Part shown: positions 7,645 through 16,122 of the stretch, piece after piece
Layout of the letters: every line of letters starts with the position of its first letter
How positions within the stretch are numbered: position 1 is the stretch's first letter
NCBI RefSeq assembly: GCF_009866965.1
Contig: NZ_SPKJ01000024.1
Coordinates: 1-46,904 of the forward strand
DNA length: 46,904 nucleotides
DNA from: Propylenella binzhouense
GTDB lineage: Bacteria; Pseudomonadota; Alphaproteobacteria; Rhizobiales; Afifellaceae
Direction: 5' to 3'
Program-made: the position numbers and the translations under genes
Notes under the pieces: generated by a model
The model's database searches: none
What the model was told of the DNA's origin: nothing
Seen by the model: the letters and a program-made list of their open reading frames with translations, nothing else

Positions 7645-9270
7645 ATGCGGGGTTTGATGCAGGATTGGCCGCTGCTCTGCCACAGGCTGATCGACCATGC
7701 GGCGATCTACCATTCCGGGCGGGAGATCGTCTCCCGCTCGGTCGAGGGACCGATCCACAGAACCAACTACGCGCGGCTGCGGGAACGCGCGCTCGCCTGT
7801 GCGAAGCGGCTCGACGCCGGCGGGATCCGCGCCGGCGACCGCGTCGCGACGCTTGCCTGGAACACCTGGCGGCACATGGAGGTCTGGTACGGCCTGCTCG
7901 GCATCGGCGCGCTCTATCACACCGTCAACCCGCGCCTCTTCGAGGAGCAGATCGCCTGGATCGTGAACGATGCGGAGGACCGGATCGTGATGGCCGACCT
8001 CACCTTCGTGCCGCTCCTCGAGAAGCTGCGGGACCGGCTGCGGAGCGTCGAGCGCTTCGTGGTCCTGACCGACGCCGCCCATATGCCCGAGACCGCGCTC
8101 GATGCCGTGCCCTACGAGGAATGGCTTGCGGAAGCCGATTCCGACTTCGCCTGGCGCGCGCTCGAGGAGAATGCGGCCGCCGGCCTCTGTTACACGTCGG
8201 GGACGACCGGCCACCCGAAGGGCGTCGTCTATTCGCACCGCTCGAACGTCCTCCATGCGCTCACCTGCAACGCGCCGGACATGCTGGGCGTGAAGAGCGG
8301 CGACCGCGTCATGCCGGTCGTCCCGATGTTCCACGCCAACGCCTGGTCGCTGGCCTTCACCGGGCCGATGTCGGGCGCGGCGATGGTCATGCCCGGCCCG
8401 AAGATGGACGGCGCCTCGCTCTACGAGCTCCTCGATGCCGAGCGGGTCACGTTCACGGCCGCGGTGCCGACCGTCTGGCTGATGCTCCTGCGACATCTCG
8501 AAGAGACCGGCCGCGGGCTGCCCCATCTCCGGCGCGTGGTGATCGGCGGCTCCGCCTGCCCGCGCTCGATGACTGAGCGCTTCCAGGAGCGCTACGGCGT
8601 CGAGGTCGTCCATGCCTGGGGCATGACGGAGATGAGCCCGCTCGGGACGCTCTGCTCGCTGCTCCCGGAGCACGAGGGGCTGTCGGCGGAGGAGCGGCTC
8701 GACATCCAGGTCAAGCAGGGGCGGCCGCCCTTCGGCGTGGAGATGAAGATCACCGACGACGAGGGACGGCCGCTTCCCTGGGACGGCAGGACCTTCGGCC
8801 GCCTCAAGGTCCGCGGGCCGGCCGTGGCCCGGGCCTATTTCAAGGCCGAGGACGAACAGATCCTGGATCCCGAGGGCTTCTTCGACACCGGCGACGTCGC
8901 GCATGTCGACGCCAACGGCTTCATGCAGATCACGGACAGGGCGAAGGACGTGATCAAGTCCGGCGGCGAGTGGATCTCCACCATCGAGCTGGAAAATCTC
9001 GCGGTCGGCCATCCCGACGTGGCGGAGGCGGCCGTCATCGGCGTGCCCCACCCGAAATGGGACGAGCGGCCGCTCCTGGTGGTCGTCGCCAGGAAGGAGG
9101 CGCAGCCGACGCGCGATTCGCTGCTCGACTTCATCCGGCCGCAGGTCGCCGGCTGGTGGGTTCCGGACGACGTCGTGTTCGTGGAGGAGATTCCGCACAC
9201 TGCGACCGGAAAGATCCAGAAGAGCGCCCTTCGCGCGGCCTTCAGGGACTACCGGTTGCCAACGGCCTGA
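7645..9270 (+). CDS. Medium/long-chain acyl-CoA synthetase (AMP-binding, FadD/DmdB-like)
   Basis: Cytoplasmic enzyme (541 aa) that activates a carboxylic acid through an acyl-adenylate and transfers it to CoA. The AMP-binding motifs are complete: YTSGTTGHPKGV near residues 182-193, WGMTEMSP near 323, FDTGDVAH near 414, DRAKDVIKSGGEWIS near 434, and the C-terminal Lys in TGKIQKSAL near 523. The MxxWPLLCHRLIDHAA opening resembles the DmdB/alkyl-acyl-CoA ligase branch, whose members accept fatty acids and methylmercaptopropionate. Substrate cannot be read from sequence. ATG 7645 has GGGAGG 7 bases upstream. No beta-oxidation genes are adjacent. The DUF1499 gene follows after 39 bases. Confidence 0.9.
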   Translation: MRGLMQDWPLLCHRLIDHAAIYHSGREIVSRSVEGPIHRTNYARLRERALACAKRLDAGGIRAGDRVATLAWNTWRHMEVWYGLLGIGALYHTVNPRLFEEQIAWIVNDAEDRIVMADLTFVPLLEKLRDRLRSVERFVVLTDAAHMPETALDAVPYEEWLAEADSDFAWRALEENAAAGLCYTSGTTGHPKGVVYSHRSNVLHALTCNAPDMLGVKSGDRVMPVVPMFHANAWSLAFTGPMSGAAMVMPGPKMDGASLYELLDAERVTFTAAVPTVWLMLLRHLEETGRGLPHLRRVVIGGSACPRSMTERFQERYGVEVVHAWGMTEMSPLGTLCSLLPEHEGLSAEERLDIQVKQGRPPFGVEMKITDDEGRPLPWDGRTFGRLKVRGPAVARAYFKAEDEQILDPEGFFDTGDVAHVDANGFMQITDRAKDVIKSGGEWISTIELENLAVGHPDVAEAAVIGVPHPKWDERPLLVVVARKEAQPTRDSLLDFIRPQVAGWWVPDDVVFVEEIPHTATGKIQKSALRAAFRDYRLPTA

Positions 9271-9309
9271 CGCTCCTCCAAATCTCCCGTTCGGCCTCGG
9301 AGGTGGTGA

Positions 9310-10101
9310 ATGGGAGTGCTCGTCGACGCCCGCCGGTCGCGCGCGGCTGTCCTGTCGCGTCGACTGGGTGCGGTCGCGCTGCCCGTCCTCGCCCTCGGCG
9401 CGCTCGGCCACAGGCTCGGCGTGGTCGGCTCTGACGAACTGATCATCGTGATCGTCCTGGGCTTCGTGCTCGCGACGGCCGCGTTTGCAGCGGGCGTCTA
9501 TGCGATCGCGGACATCTGGGTGTCGGGTGCGGAGGGCGTCGGGCATGCGATCGCCGGCATCGTCTACGCCATGCCGGCGCTCGCCCTTCTCGGCCTTTCC
9601 CTCTATGCGACCGCCGTCTACCCGGCGCTCGGGGACATCTCGACCGACTGGTCCGACCCGCCGCAGTTCACGGCGACCCCCGATTCGCTGCCGAGCGACG
9701 ACATGGCCGCCTATGCGGACGAGCAGAACGCCGGCTATCCCGGCCTGACGGCCCGGCTCTACGGGGTCGATGTCGACCGGGTCTTCCGGGCGGTGGGGGA
9801 TCTCGTCGAAGACCGGAACTGGGAGATCGTCGCCAGCGTCCCGCCCGACCAGGACGGGGCGCCGGGCACGCTCGAGGCGATCGCCCGCACCCCGATCTTC
9901 GCGTTCCTCGACGACGTCGCGATCCGGGTGGAGTCCACTGCCGAGGGGACGCGCGTCGACATGCGTTCCCGATCCCGGATCGGCGACGACGATCTCGGCC
10001 AGAACGCCCGTCGCATCCGCGCCTTCCTGGCGGATCTCGACACGGCTCTCGCGGGCCAGATCGAGCCCGCCGACCCCGAAAGTCCCGCGCCGTCCGACTG
10101 A
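9310..10101 (+). CDS. DUF1499-domain membrane protein
   Basis: Protein of 263 aa with three predicted membrane segments (about residues 20-38, 43-68 and 78-100) followed by a soluble DUF1499 domain. Domain hallmarks are AIARTPIFAFLDDVAIRV and the closing VDMRSRSRIGDDDLGQNARR-type motif near residues 205-240. The family has no established function. ATG 9310 has GGAGG 6 bases upstream. It follows the acyl-CoA ligase by 39 bases on the same strand, so co-transcription is possible. It converges on the metallo-hydrolase gene with an 18-base gap. Confidence 0.85.
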   Translation: MGVLVDARRSRAAVLSRRLGAVALPVLALGALGHRLGVVGSDELIIVIVLGFVLATAAFAAGVYAIADIWVSGAEGVGHAIAGIVYAMPALALLGLSLYATAVYPALGDISTDWSDPPQFTATPDSLPSDDMAAYADEQNAGYPGLTARLYGVDVDRVFRAVGDLVEDRNWEIVASVPPDQDGAPGTLEAIARTPIFAFLDDVAIRVESTAEGTRVDMRSRSRIGDDDLGQNARRIRAFLADLDTALAGQIEPADPESPAPSD

Positions 10102-10119
10102 GTGCGCGACCGAGTGCGC

Positions 10120-11034
10120 TCAGCCCGGCGCGAGCGCGTATCGGGCGGCGAGGTCGGGCGCCGCGCCGCAGGCGACGAGCCCGCGCGCGACGAGGTCCTG
10201 CAGGTGGGCGAGCGTCGACAGGCCGGCGGCGCCGTGGAGCCGCGGATCGACGTCCCGGTAGATCGCAGCGACGATCTCCGGAACCGTCTCGTCGCCCTTG
10301 GCGAGGCGGTCGAGGATCGCCCGCTCGCGCATGCGGCGGTGCGCCTTGAGGCCGCGGAGATGGCTGTGGGCGTTGCCGACCGCGCCGCCATGGCCGGGAA
10401 GGTAGCGGCTCTCGGGGCGGGCGAGGAGGACGTCGAGCGAGGCCATGTAGTCGCGCATCGACCCGTCCGGGGGCGCGACGACGGTGGTCGCCCAGCCCAT
10501 GACATGGTCGCCGGAGAAGAGGATGTCGGTTCCGAGAAGCGCGAAGGCGAGATGGTTGTCGGCGTGGCCGGGCGTTGCCACCGCCTGCAGCCGGAACCCT
10601 TCGCCTTCGATGATCTCGCCGTCGCCGACCGGGCGGGTCGGGACGAAGGCCGTGTCGCCGGCGGCGTCGAGCCGGCCCGATCCCCCGACCGGATGGGCGC
10701 CCGGCGCCGGCCTGTGCGGCCCCGCGCCGTAGCTGGCGGCTCCCGTCTCCGCGGCGAGCGCGGCGGCGTTCGGCGAATGGTCGCGATGCGTGTGCGTCAC
10801 GAGGATCCGGGTGATGGTCTCGCCGGACAGCGCGGCGCGCAGCGCGTGGAGATGGCCGGGATCGGCGGGTCCGGGATCGATTACCGCGACGCGGCCTTCG
10901 CCGACCACGTAGGTGTTGGTGCCGGCGAACGTGAAGGCGCTCGGGTTCGCCACCGTCATCCGCCGGATGCCGGGCGCGATCTCGACGAGCCTCCCGTAGG
11001 CGGGATCGAAGTCCCTGCTGAACTCGAGCGTCAT
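10120..11034 (-). CDS. MBL-fold metallo-hydrolase (LACTB2-like)
   Basis: Metallo-beta-lactamase-fold hydrolase of 304 aa. The metal ligands are all present: HTHRDH at residues 81-86, the His of TPGHADN near 178, the Asp of FSGDHVMGW near 198, and the His of LPGHGG near 240. The C-terminal 65 residues look like the winged-helix tail found in LACTB2/glyoxalase-II-like members (YRDVDPRLHGAAGLSTLAHL). Substrate is unknown; RNA endonuclease or thioesterase activities occur in relatives. ATG 11034 (MTLEFSRDF) is preferred. An ATG at 11076 (MARKEPQ) would add 14 residues. It is divergent from bioY across about 80 bp. Confidence 0.88.
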   Translation of the reverse strand: MTLEFSRDFDPAYGRLVEIAPGIRRMTVANPSAFTFAGTNTYVVGEGRVAVIDPGPADPGHLHALRAALSGETITRILVTHTHRDHSPNAAALAAETGAASYGAGPHRPAPGAHPVGGSGRLDAAGDTAFVPTRPVGDGEIIEGEGFRLQAVATPGHADNHLAFALLGTDILFSGDHVMGWATTVVAPPDGSMRDYMASLDVLLARPESRYLPGHGGAVGNAHSHLRGLKAHRRMRERAILDRLAKGDETVPEIVAAIYRDVDPRLHGAAGLSTLAHLQDLVARGLVACGAAPDLAARYALAPG

Positions 11035-11114
11035 CGCGATGGCGCTCCTCGGCGCTTGCGGCTCCTTCCGGGCCATGTATAGGCTGCGGCCCACTCACGG
11101 AAGGGAGATCGCTG

Positions 11115-11705
11115 ATGAAAGCAGTCGCGTCGAGCGCAACCATGATCGAGCGGGTGGTGCCCGAGGAGGGTTCCGCTCGCCTCGCAGCCCAGATCGGGCT
11201 GGTGTTTTTCGGAACCCTGATCCTCTGGGCGTCCGCCAAGATCAGCGTTCCGTTCTGGCCGGTGCCGATGACGCTGCAGACCGGCGCGGTCGCCCTCCTT
11301 GCGGCGGTCTATGGCTGGCGGCTCGGTACGGCGACGGTGGTCGCCTACCTGCTCGAGGGCGCGCTCGGAATGCCGGTCTTCACCGGTTCGCCGGAGAAGG
11401 GCATCGGCCTCCTCTACATGATGGGCCCGACCGGCGGCTATCTCCTCGGCATGGTGTTCCAGGCGGCGGTGGTCGGCTTCCTCGCCGAGCGCCTCGCCGC
11501 GCGCGACCCGATCCGCCTGTTCGGAGCCATGCTCGTCGGCGAGGTGGTGCTCTTTGCCTGCGGCCTCGCGTGGCTCGGCACCCTGATCGGCTGGGACAAG
11601 CCGGTCCTGCAGCTCGGCCTCTATCCGTTCGTGCTCGGCGACCTCGTCAAGATCGCGCTCGCGGCGGGGCTCGCCTCGGCGGCGGGAAGGCTCGTCAGGC
11701 GCTGA
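11115..11705 (+). CDS. bioY: Biotin transporter substrate-specificity component BioY
   Basis: Membrane S-component of the biotin ECF-type uptake system, 196 aa with about six hydrophobic segments. Family signatures are SVPFWPVPMTLQTGAVALLA near residues 44-63, GALGMPVFTGSPEKG and MGPTGGYLLGM in the middle, and YPFVLGDLVKIALAA near the C-terminus. GGAAGGGA at 11099-11106 precedes the ATG. No bioM or bioN lies nearby. Solitary BioY is common in alphaproteobacteria and can work alone or with distant energising subunits. The 3' end overlaps the convergent dppF by 11 bases. Confidence 0.93.
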   Translation: MKAVASSATMIERVVPEEGSARLAAQIGLVFFGTLILWASAKISVPFWPVPMTLQTGAVALLAAVYGWRLGTATVVAYLLEGALGMPVFTGSPEKGIGLLYMMGPTGGYLLGMVFQAAVVGFLAERLAARDPIRLFGAMLVGEVVLFACGLAWLGTLIGWDKPVLQLGLYPFVLGDLVKIALAAGLASAAGRLVRR

Positions 11706-12732
11706 CAGATCCGAGGGCGTCGACCGGACGGCCGGCGCCCTCGATCCAGCCCTCCACGATCCCGTGGCAGGTCACCTTGGTCGGCATCGGGTAGCGCTCG
11801 TCGACCACGACATCGACGAGGTCGGGACGGACGTCGATGCAGATTTGGCGCGCATAGGGGCAGCGCGGGTGGAAGGGGCAGCCGCTCGGCGGATCGAACG
11901 GTGAGGGGAGTTCGCCCTCGAGCTTGATCTGCTCGCGCTGCTGGTCCGGATCGGCGACCGGCGTCGCCGAGAGCAGGGCCCGCGTATAGGGATGCTGCGG
12001 GGCCTCGAAGATCGCCTCCACCGGCGCGATCTCCGCCGGCCGGCCGAGATACATGACGAGCACCTCGTCGGCGACGAACCGCACCACCGAGAGATCGTGG
12101 CTGATGAAGACGTAGGTCAGGCCGAGCTCGTCCTGCAGGTCGGCGAGAAGGTTCAGGATCTGCGCCTGGATCGAGACGTCGAGCGCGGAGACCGGCTCGT
12201 CGAGCACGACGATCCGCGGCCGGAGCATCAGCGCGCGGGCGATCGCGATGCGCTGGCGCTGCCCGCCGGAGAACATGTGCGGATACCGGCCGTAATGCTC
12301 CGGGCGGAGCCCGACGCGGCGCAGCATGTCGAGCGCGCGCTGCCGGCGCTCGCCGGCCGGAAGCCGCGTGTTGATGACGAGCGGCTCCTCGAGGATCGTC
12401 CCGATCTTCTGGCGCGGATTGAGCGACCCGTAGGGATTCTGGAACACGATCTGGACGGTCCGCCGCAGGTCGCGGAGGTCGGACCGGCCGGCATGCGCGA
12501 GGTCCTTTCCCGCGATCCTGAGCGTTCCGCCGGACGGCGGCTCGATCATCGTGATGAGGCGCGCGAGCGTCGACTTCCCGCAACCCGATTCCCCGACGAT
12601 CGCGAGCGTCCTGCCCTCTTCGAGCGCGAAGCTCGCGCCGGCGACGGCGTGCACCTCGGCGGGCGGGCGGAAGGCGCCGCGGCTGACGCCGTAGACGCGC
12701 GTGACGTTCTCGGCCTCGAGAAGGGCGGTCAT
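11695..12732 (-). CDS. dppF: Dipeptide ABC transporter ATP-binding protein DppF
   Basis: Second ATPase of the dipeptide importer, 345 aa. Walker A is GESGCGKS at residues 47-54, with Q-loop VFQNPYGSLNPRQ, signature FSGGQRQR near 157, Walker B IVVLDEPVSALDVS near 177 and ISHDLSVV. The C-terminal oligopeptide/dipeptide extension has cysteines in CPFHPRCPYARQIC and a later CH. Start ATG 12732 overlaps the dppD stop in an ATGA arrangement, so the two are translationally coupled. dppABC is 1.5 kb away on the same strand beyond an inserted opposite-strand pair. Its 3' end overlaps bioY by 11 bases. Confidence 0.92.
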   Translation of the reverse strand: MTALLEAENVTRVYGVSRGAFRPPAEVHAVAGASFALEEGRTLAIVGESGCGKSTLARLITMIEPPSGGTLRIAGKDLAHAGRSDLRDLRRTVQIVFQNPYGSLNPRQKIGTILEEPLVINTRLPAGERRQRALDMLRRVGLRPEHYGRYPHMFSGGQRQRIAIARALMLRPRIVVLDEPVSALDVSIQAQILNLLADLQDELGLTYVFISHDLSVVRFVADEVLVMYLGRPAEIAPVEAIFEAPQHPYTRALLSATPVADPDQQREQIKLEGELPSPFDPPSGCPFHPRCPYARQICIDVRPDLVDVVVDERYPMPTKVTCHGIVEGWIEGAGRPVDALGSVSA

Positions 12733-13703
12733 GCGGCGGCTCTCTCCGTGTTGCGCGGATAGTGGCAGAGCGCCTCGCCGAGGGCCGGCGGCTGGCGGGG
12801 CGGATCCACCGTGCGGCAGAGGTCGGTCGCGAAGGCGCAGCGCGGGTTGAAGAGGCATGCCTCGGGCCGGTCGCCCTGGCCGGGAACGACGCCCGGGATC
12901 GCCGGCAGCCGGTCGCCGGTGGCGCGGTCTGGCAGCGCGTCGAGGAGCGCCACGGTGTAGGGATGATGCGGCGCGTGGAAGAGGCCGCGCACCTGCTGCC
13001 GCTCGACCTGCTGGCCGGCATATTGGACGACGACGCGGTGCGCCGTGCCGGCGACGACGCCCATGTCATGCGTGATGAGCACGAGGGCCATCCCGGTCTC
13101 CGCCTGCAGGCGCACCAGCAGGTCCAGGATCTGCGCCTGGATGGTGACGTCGAGCGCCGTCGTCGGCTCGTCGGCGATGAGGAGCTTCGGGCGGCAGGCG
13201 ATCGCCATGGCGATCATGACGCGCTGGCTCATGCCGCCGGAAAGCTGGTGCGGGAAGGCGGCGAGCCGCTTCTCCGGGTCGGGCAGGCCCACCTCGCGCA
13301 GGAGCTCCACGCTCCGCTGCCGGCGCTCAGCCCGGTCGAGGCCGAGATGCGTCTTCAGCGCCTCTCCGATCTGGAAGCCGACGGTGAAGCACGGATTGAG
13401 GCTGGCGATCGGCTCCTGGAAGATCATCGTGATGTCCTTGCCGATCACCCGGCGCCGCTCGCGCCCCGACATCGATCTGAGATCGTGGCCGCCGAAGGCG
13501 AGCCGGTCGGCGGTCACATTCGCCGTCTTCGGCAGGAGACCCATCGCCGCCAGCATCGCGACCGACTTTCCGGAGCCCGATTCGCCGACGATCGCCACCA
13601 CCTCGCTCGGATCGACGGCGAGGTCGATGCCGTCGACCGCCTTGAAGGGCCCGGCGGCGGTGGCGAAAGTGACGGTAAGGTTGCGGATCTCTAGCAGCGG
13701 CAT
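12729..13703 (-). CDS. dppD: Dipeptide ABC transporter ATP-binding protein DppD
   Basis: First ATPase of the dipeptide importer, 324 aa. Walker A is GESGSGKS at residues 40-47, Q-loop IFQEPIASLNP, signature LSGGMSQR, Walker B LLIADEPTTALDVT, and ITHDMGVV. The C-terminal region carries CLFNPRCAFATDLC plus a fourth cysteine, the extension usual in peptide ATPases. ATG 13703 gives the standard MPLLEIRNLTV start. A minus-strand TATACT (13733-13738) about 30 bases upstream could be the -10 of a separate dppDF promoter. One is needed because dppC is separated from dppD by two genes on the other strand. Confidence 0.92.
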   Translation of the reverse strand: MPLLEIRNLTVTFATAAGPFKAVDGIDLAVDPSEVVAIVGESGSGKSVAMLAAMGLLPKTANVTADRLAFGGHDLRSMSGRERRRVIGKDITMIFQEPIASLNPCFTVGFQIGEALKTHLGLDRAERRQRSVELLREVGLPDPEKRLAAFPHQLSGGMSQRVMIAMAIACRPKLLIADEPTTALDVTIQAQILDLLVRLQAETGMALVLITHDMGVVAGTAHRVVVQYAGQQVERQQVRGLFHAPHHPYTVALLDALPDRATGDRLPAIPGVVPGQGDRPEACLFNPRCAFATDLCRTVDPPRQPPALGEALCHYPRNTERAAA

Positions 13704-13762
13704 GGCTGTCCTATGCATGGCCCGGCCGGACCAGTATAGGCAATAGGCAGGTCTCTTGCCGG

Positions 13763-14809
13763 ATGAACCGCGTGGCCCTGGGCATGGAATCGAACGATAG
13801 GTTGCGCTCGGCCCGGGAGGGGGCGGGCGGACCGGAACCGGCCCCGGTTCCCGCGGGGCGGGCATCCGGCTCCCGGACGCCCGGGATCGCGGTTCTGATC
13901 CCGTGCTTCAACGAGGCCGCGTCGATCGCAGGCGTGGTCGAGGACTTCCGGGGAGCGTTCCCCGACGCGGCGATCTATGTCTACGACAACAATTCGAGCG
14001 ACGGTACGGCCATCCTCGCCGCCCGTGCCGGTGCGATCGTCAGGCGCGAGCGGCTCCAGGGCAAGGGCAACGTCGTCCGCAGGATGTTCGCCGACATCGA
14101 GGCGGACATCTATCTCCTCGTCGACGGCGACGGCACCTATGACGCCGCCGACGGGCCGTCGATGGTGCAGGCGCTGGTGTCGGAGCGCCTCGATCTGGTG
14201 AACGGGCGCCGCGCGGCGCTGACGGGCGAGGCCTACAGGCTCGGGCACCAGTTCGGAAACCGGGCGCTCACCGGCATGGTGCGGGCGATCTTCGGCAAGC
14301 GCTTCCAGGACATGCTCTCCGGCTACAAGGTGTTCTCGCGCCGCTACGTGAAGAGCTTCCCGGGCCTCTCCCGCGGGTTCGAGATCGAGACCGAGCTCAC
14401 GATCCACGCCCTCGAGCTCGACATGGGGGTCGCCGAGCTGCCGGTCTCCTATCGCGAGCGGCCGCAGGATTCCCCGAGCAAGCTCAACACGATCCGGGAC
14501 GGCTTCCGGATCACCTACACGATCCTGCGGCTGGTGCGCGCCGAGCGGCCGCTCTCCTTCTTCCTCGTGCTCTTCCTGCTGCTTGCGGCGCTCTCCGTCG
14601 GATTGGCCGCGCCGCTCGCCGTCACCTATCTCGCCACCGGCCTCGTCCCGCGCCTTCCGACCGCGATCCTCGCCACCGGGACGATGCTTCTCGGGTTCCT
14701 CTGCCTCTTTGCGGGGCTCATCGTCGCCACCGTCACCCGCGGGCGGCGCGAGGCCAAGCGGATGCGCTATCTCTCGATCCCCGCCCCGGGGGCCCGCGCG
14801 CCGTCATGA
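13763..14809 (+). CDS. Family 2 glycosyltransferase (polyprenyl-phosphate type) with C-terminal membrane anchor
   Basis: GT-A fold glycosyltransferase of 348 aa. The nucleotide-sugar site motifs are VLIPCFNEAASI near residues 44-55, YDNNSSDGT near 74, and the DxD-type VDGDGTYDA near 119. SGYKVFSRRYVKSFP and FEIETELTIHALE match DPM1/polyprenyl-phosphate hexose transferases. Two hydrophobic segments occupy residues about 265-330. The enzyme probably loads a sugar on a lipid carrier at the cytoplasmic face. The first 38 residues are Gly/Pro/Arg rich and low in complexity, so a later start (ATG 13784) is possible. It overlaps the GtrA-like gene by 4 bases (ATGA) and lies inside the dpp locus on the opposite strand. 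Confidence 0.88.
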   Translation: MNRVALGMESNDRLRSAREGAGGPEPAPVPAGRASGSRTPGIAVLIPCFNEAASIAGVVEDFRGAFPDAAIYVYDNNSSDGTAILAARAGAIVRRERLQGKGNVVRRMFADIEADIYLLVDGDGTYDAADGPSMVQALVSERLDLVNGRRAALTGEAYRLGHQFGNRALTGMVRAIFGKRFQDMLSGYKVFSRRYVKSFPGLSRGFEIETELTIHALELDMGVAELPVSYRERPQDSPSKLNTIRDGFRITYTILRLVRAERPLSFFLVLFLLLAALSVGLAAPLAVTYLATGLVPRLPTAILATGTMLLGFLCLFAGLIVATVTRGRREAKRMRYLSIPAPGARAPS

Positions 14810-15198
14810 GCGGAGCCGGATGCAGGACGGAGTTCCACCGGCTTCTGCGCTTCTCGGTGGTCGGGACCGGCGGCTTCCTCGTCGACGTCGCGGTGCTCCA
14901 GCTCTGCCTGTCGCTCGGGCTCGATCCCTATTCCGGGCGCGCGGTCTCGTTCCTGGCGGCGGTGACGTTCACCTGGGCGCTCAACCGCGCCTACACGTTC
15001 GATCCGTCCGGGCGGCCGATCGCGGTCGAGTGGGTCTCCTTCGTGGCGGCCTGCAGCGCCGGCGGCGCCGTCAACTACGCCGTCTACGCCGTCCTGGTGG
15101 CGAGCCTCGCGGCGCCGCCCGGCCTCGCCGTTGCCGCCGGCTCGCTCGCCGGGCTCGCCGTCAACTTCCTCGCAGCGCGGCGGATCGTCTTCCGGTAG
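14806..15198 (+). CDS. GtrA-like membrane protein
   Basis: Integral membrane protein of 130 aa with four hydrophobic segments. It has GtrA-family features: the LLRFSVVGTGGFLVD opening near residues 13-27, ALNRAYTFD near the middle and LAARRIVFR at the C-terminus. GtrA-like proteins are thought to help flip lipid-linked sugars across the inner membrane. The ATGA overlap with the preceding glycosyltransferase supports one functional pair that makes and flips a lipid-linked sugar. The stop is only 3 bases from the stop of dppC on the other strand. Confidence 0.9.
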   Translation: MSGAGCRTEFHRLLRFSVVGTGGFLVDVAVLQLCLSLGLDPYSGRAVSFLAAVTFTWALNRAYTFDPSGRPIAVEWVSFVAACSAGGAVNYAVYAVLVASLAAPPGLAVAAGSLAGLAVNFLAARRIVFR

Positions 15199-15201
15199 CC
15201 C

Positions 15202-16116
15202 TCAGCTCCGCTTGAGCTTCGGGTCGAGCGCGTCGCGCAGCCCGTCGCCGACGAGGTTGATCGCGAGCACCGTGATCAGGATGGCGAGGCCGGGGAAGGT
15301 CACCACCCACCAGGCGCGCAGGATGAACTCGCGCGCTTCGGCGAGCATCGTGCCCCATTCCGGCGTCGGCGGCTGCGCCCCCATGCCGAGGAAGCCGAGC
15401 GCGGCCGCGTCGAGGATGGCGTTCGAGAAGGAAAGCGTCGCCTGCACGATGAGCGGCGCGAGACAGTTCGGCAGGATCGTCTTCAGCATCAGCCGGATCG
15501 GTCCGGCGCCCGCCACCCGGGCCGATACCACGTAGTCCTTCCCGATCTCCGTCATCACCGCGGCGCGCGTGAGCCGGACGAAATGCGGCTGGAGGACGAG
15601 CGCGATGGCGATCATGGCATTGAGGAGGCCGGGGCCGAGCACGGCGACGAGCACGAGGGCGAGGAGCAGAGAGGGGAACGCCAGGATCACGTCCATGATC
15701 CGCATGATCACGGTGTCCACCCAGCCGCGGAAGAAGCCCGCGACGAGACCGATCAGGATGCCGCCGGTGAGCGCGATCACGACCACGACGACGCCGATGA
15801 AGAGCGAGAAGCGGGCGCCGTAGACCAGGCGGGAGAGAATGTCCCGGCCGACCGGGTCGGTGCCGAGCGGGAAGGCGGCGCGTCCGGCATCCGTCCAGGC
15901 CGGCGGCAGCAGGATCGCGTCGCGGAACTGGTCGTTCGGCCCGTGCGGCGCGATGAGCGGGGCGGCGAGCGCCGCCAGCACGAGGAGGCAGATGACGGCG
16001 AGGCCGATGAGAGCGCCGCGGTTCTCCGAGAAGTAGTGCCAGAATTCCGCAAGCATTGCGCGGCGGGCGCGCCGCTCGGATTCGACGACCGCGTTGTCTG
16101 CCGCGACGTCCGCCAT
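15202..16116 (-). CDS. dppC: Dipeptide ABC transporter permease DppC
   Basis: Inner-membrane permease of 304 aa. The N-terminal segment (residues about 37-58) and the FPLGTDPVGRDILSRLVYGAR motif near 85-105 are typical of DppC/OppC. Further membrane segments follow, and the cytoplasmic coupling loop VSARVAGAGPIRLMLKTILPN is near 205-225. The GDGLRDALDPKLKR C-terminus is standard. It starts 6 bases after dppB, so the two are co-translated. Downstream lies the convergent GtrA-like gene rather than the expected dppD. Confidence 0.93.
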   Translation of the reverse strand: MADVAADNAVVESERRARRAMLAEFWHYFSENRGALIGLAVICLLVLAALAAPLIAPHGPNDQFRDAILLPPAWTDAGRAAFPLGTDPVGRDILSRLVYGARFSLFIGVVVVVIALTGGILIGLVAGFFRGWVDTVIMRIMDVILAFPSLLLALVLVAVLGPGLLNAMIAIALVLQPHFVRLTRAAVMTEIGKDYVVSARVAGAGPIRLMLKTILPNCLAPLIVQATLSFSNAILDAAALGFLGMGAQPPTPEWGTMLAEAREFILRAWWVVTFPGLAILITVLAINLVGDGLRDALDPKLKRS

Positions 16117-16122
16117 GCGCCC

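Noticed and set aside
7645-9270. DmdB of DMSP demethylation
   Set aside because: The branch is similar, but no dmdA, dmdC or dmdD is nearby and these ligases accept many acids.
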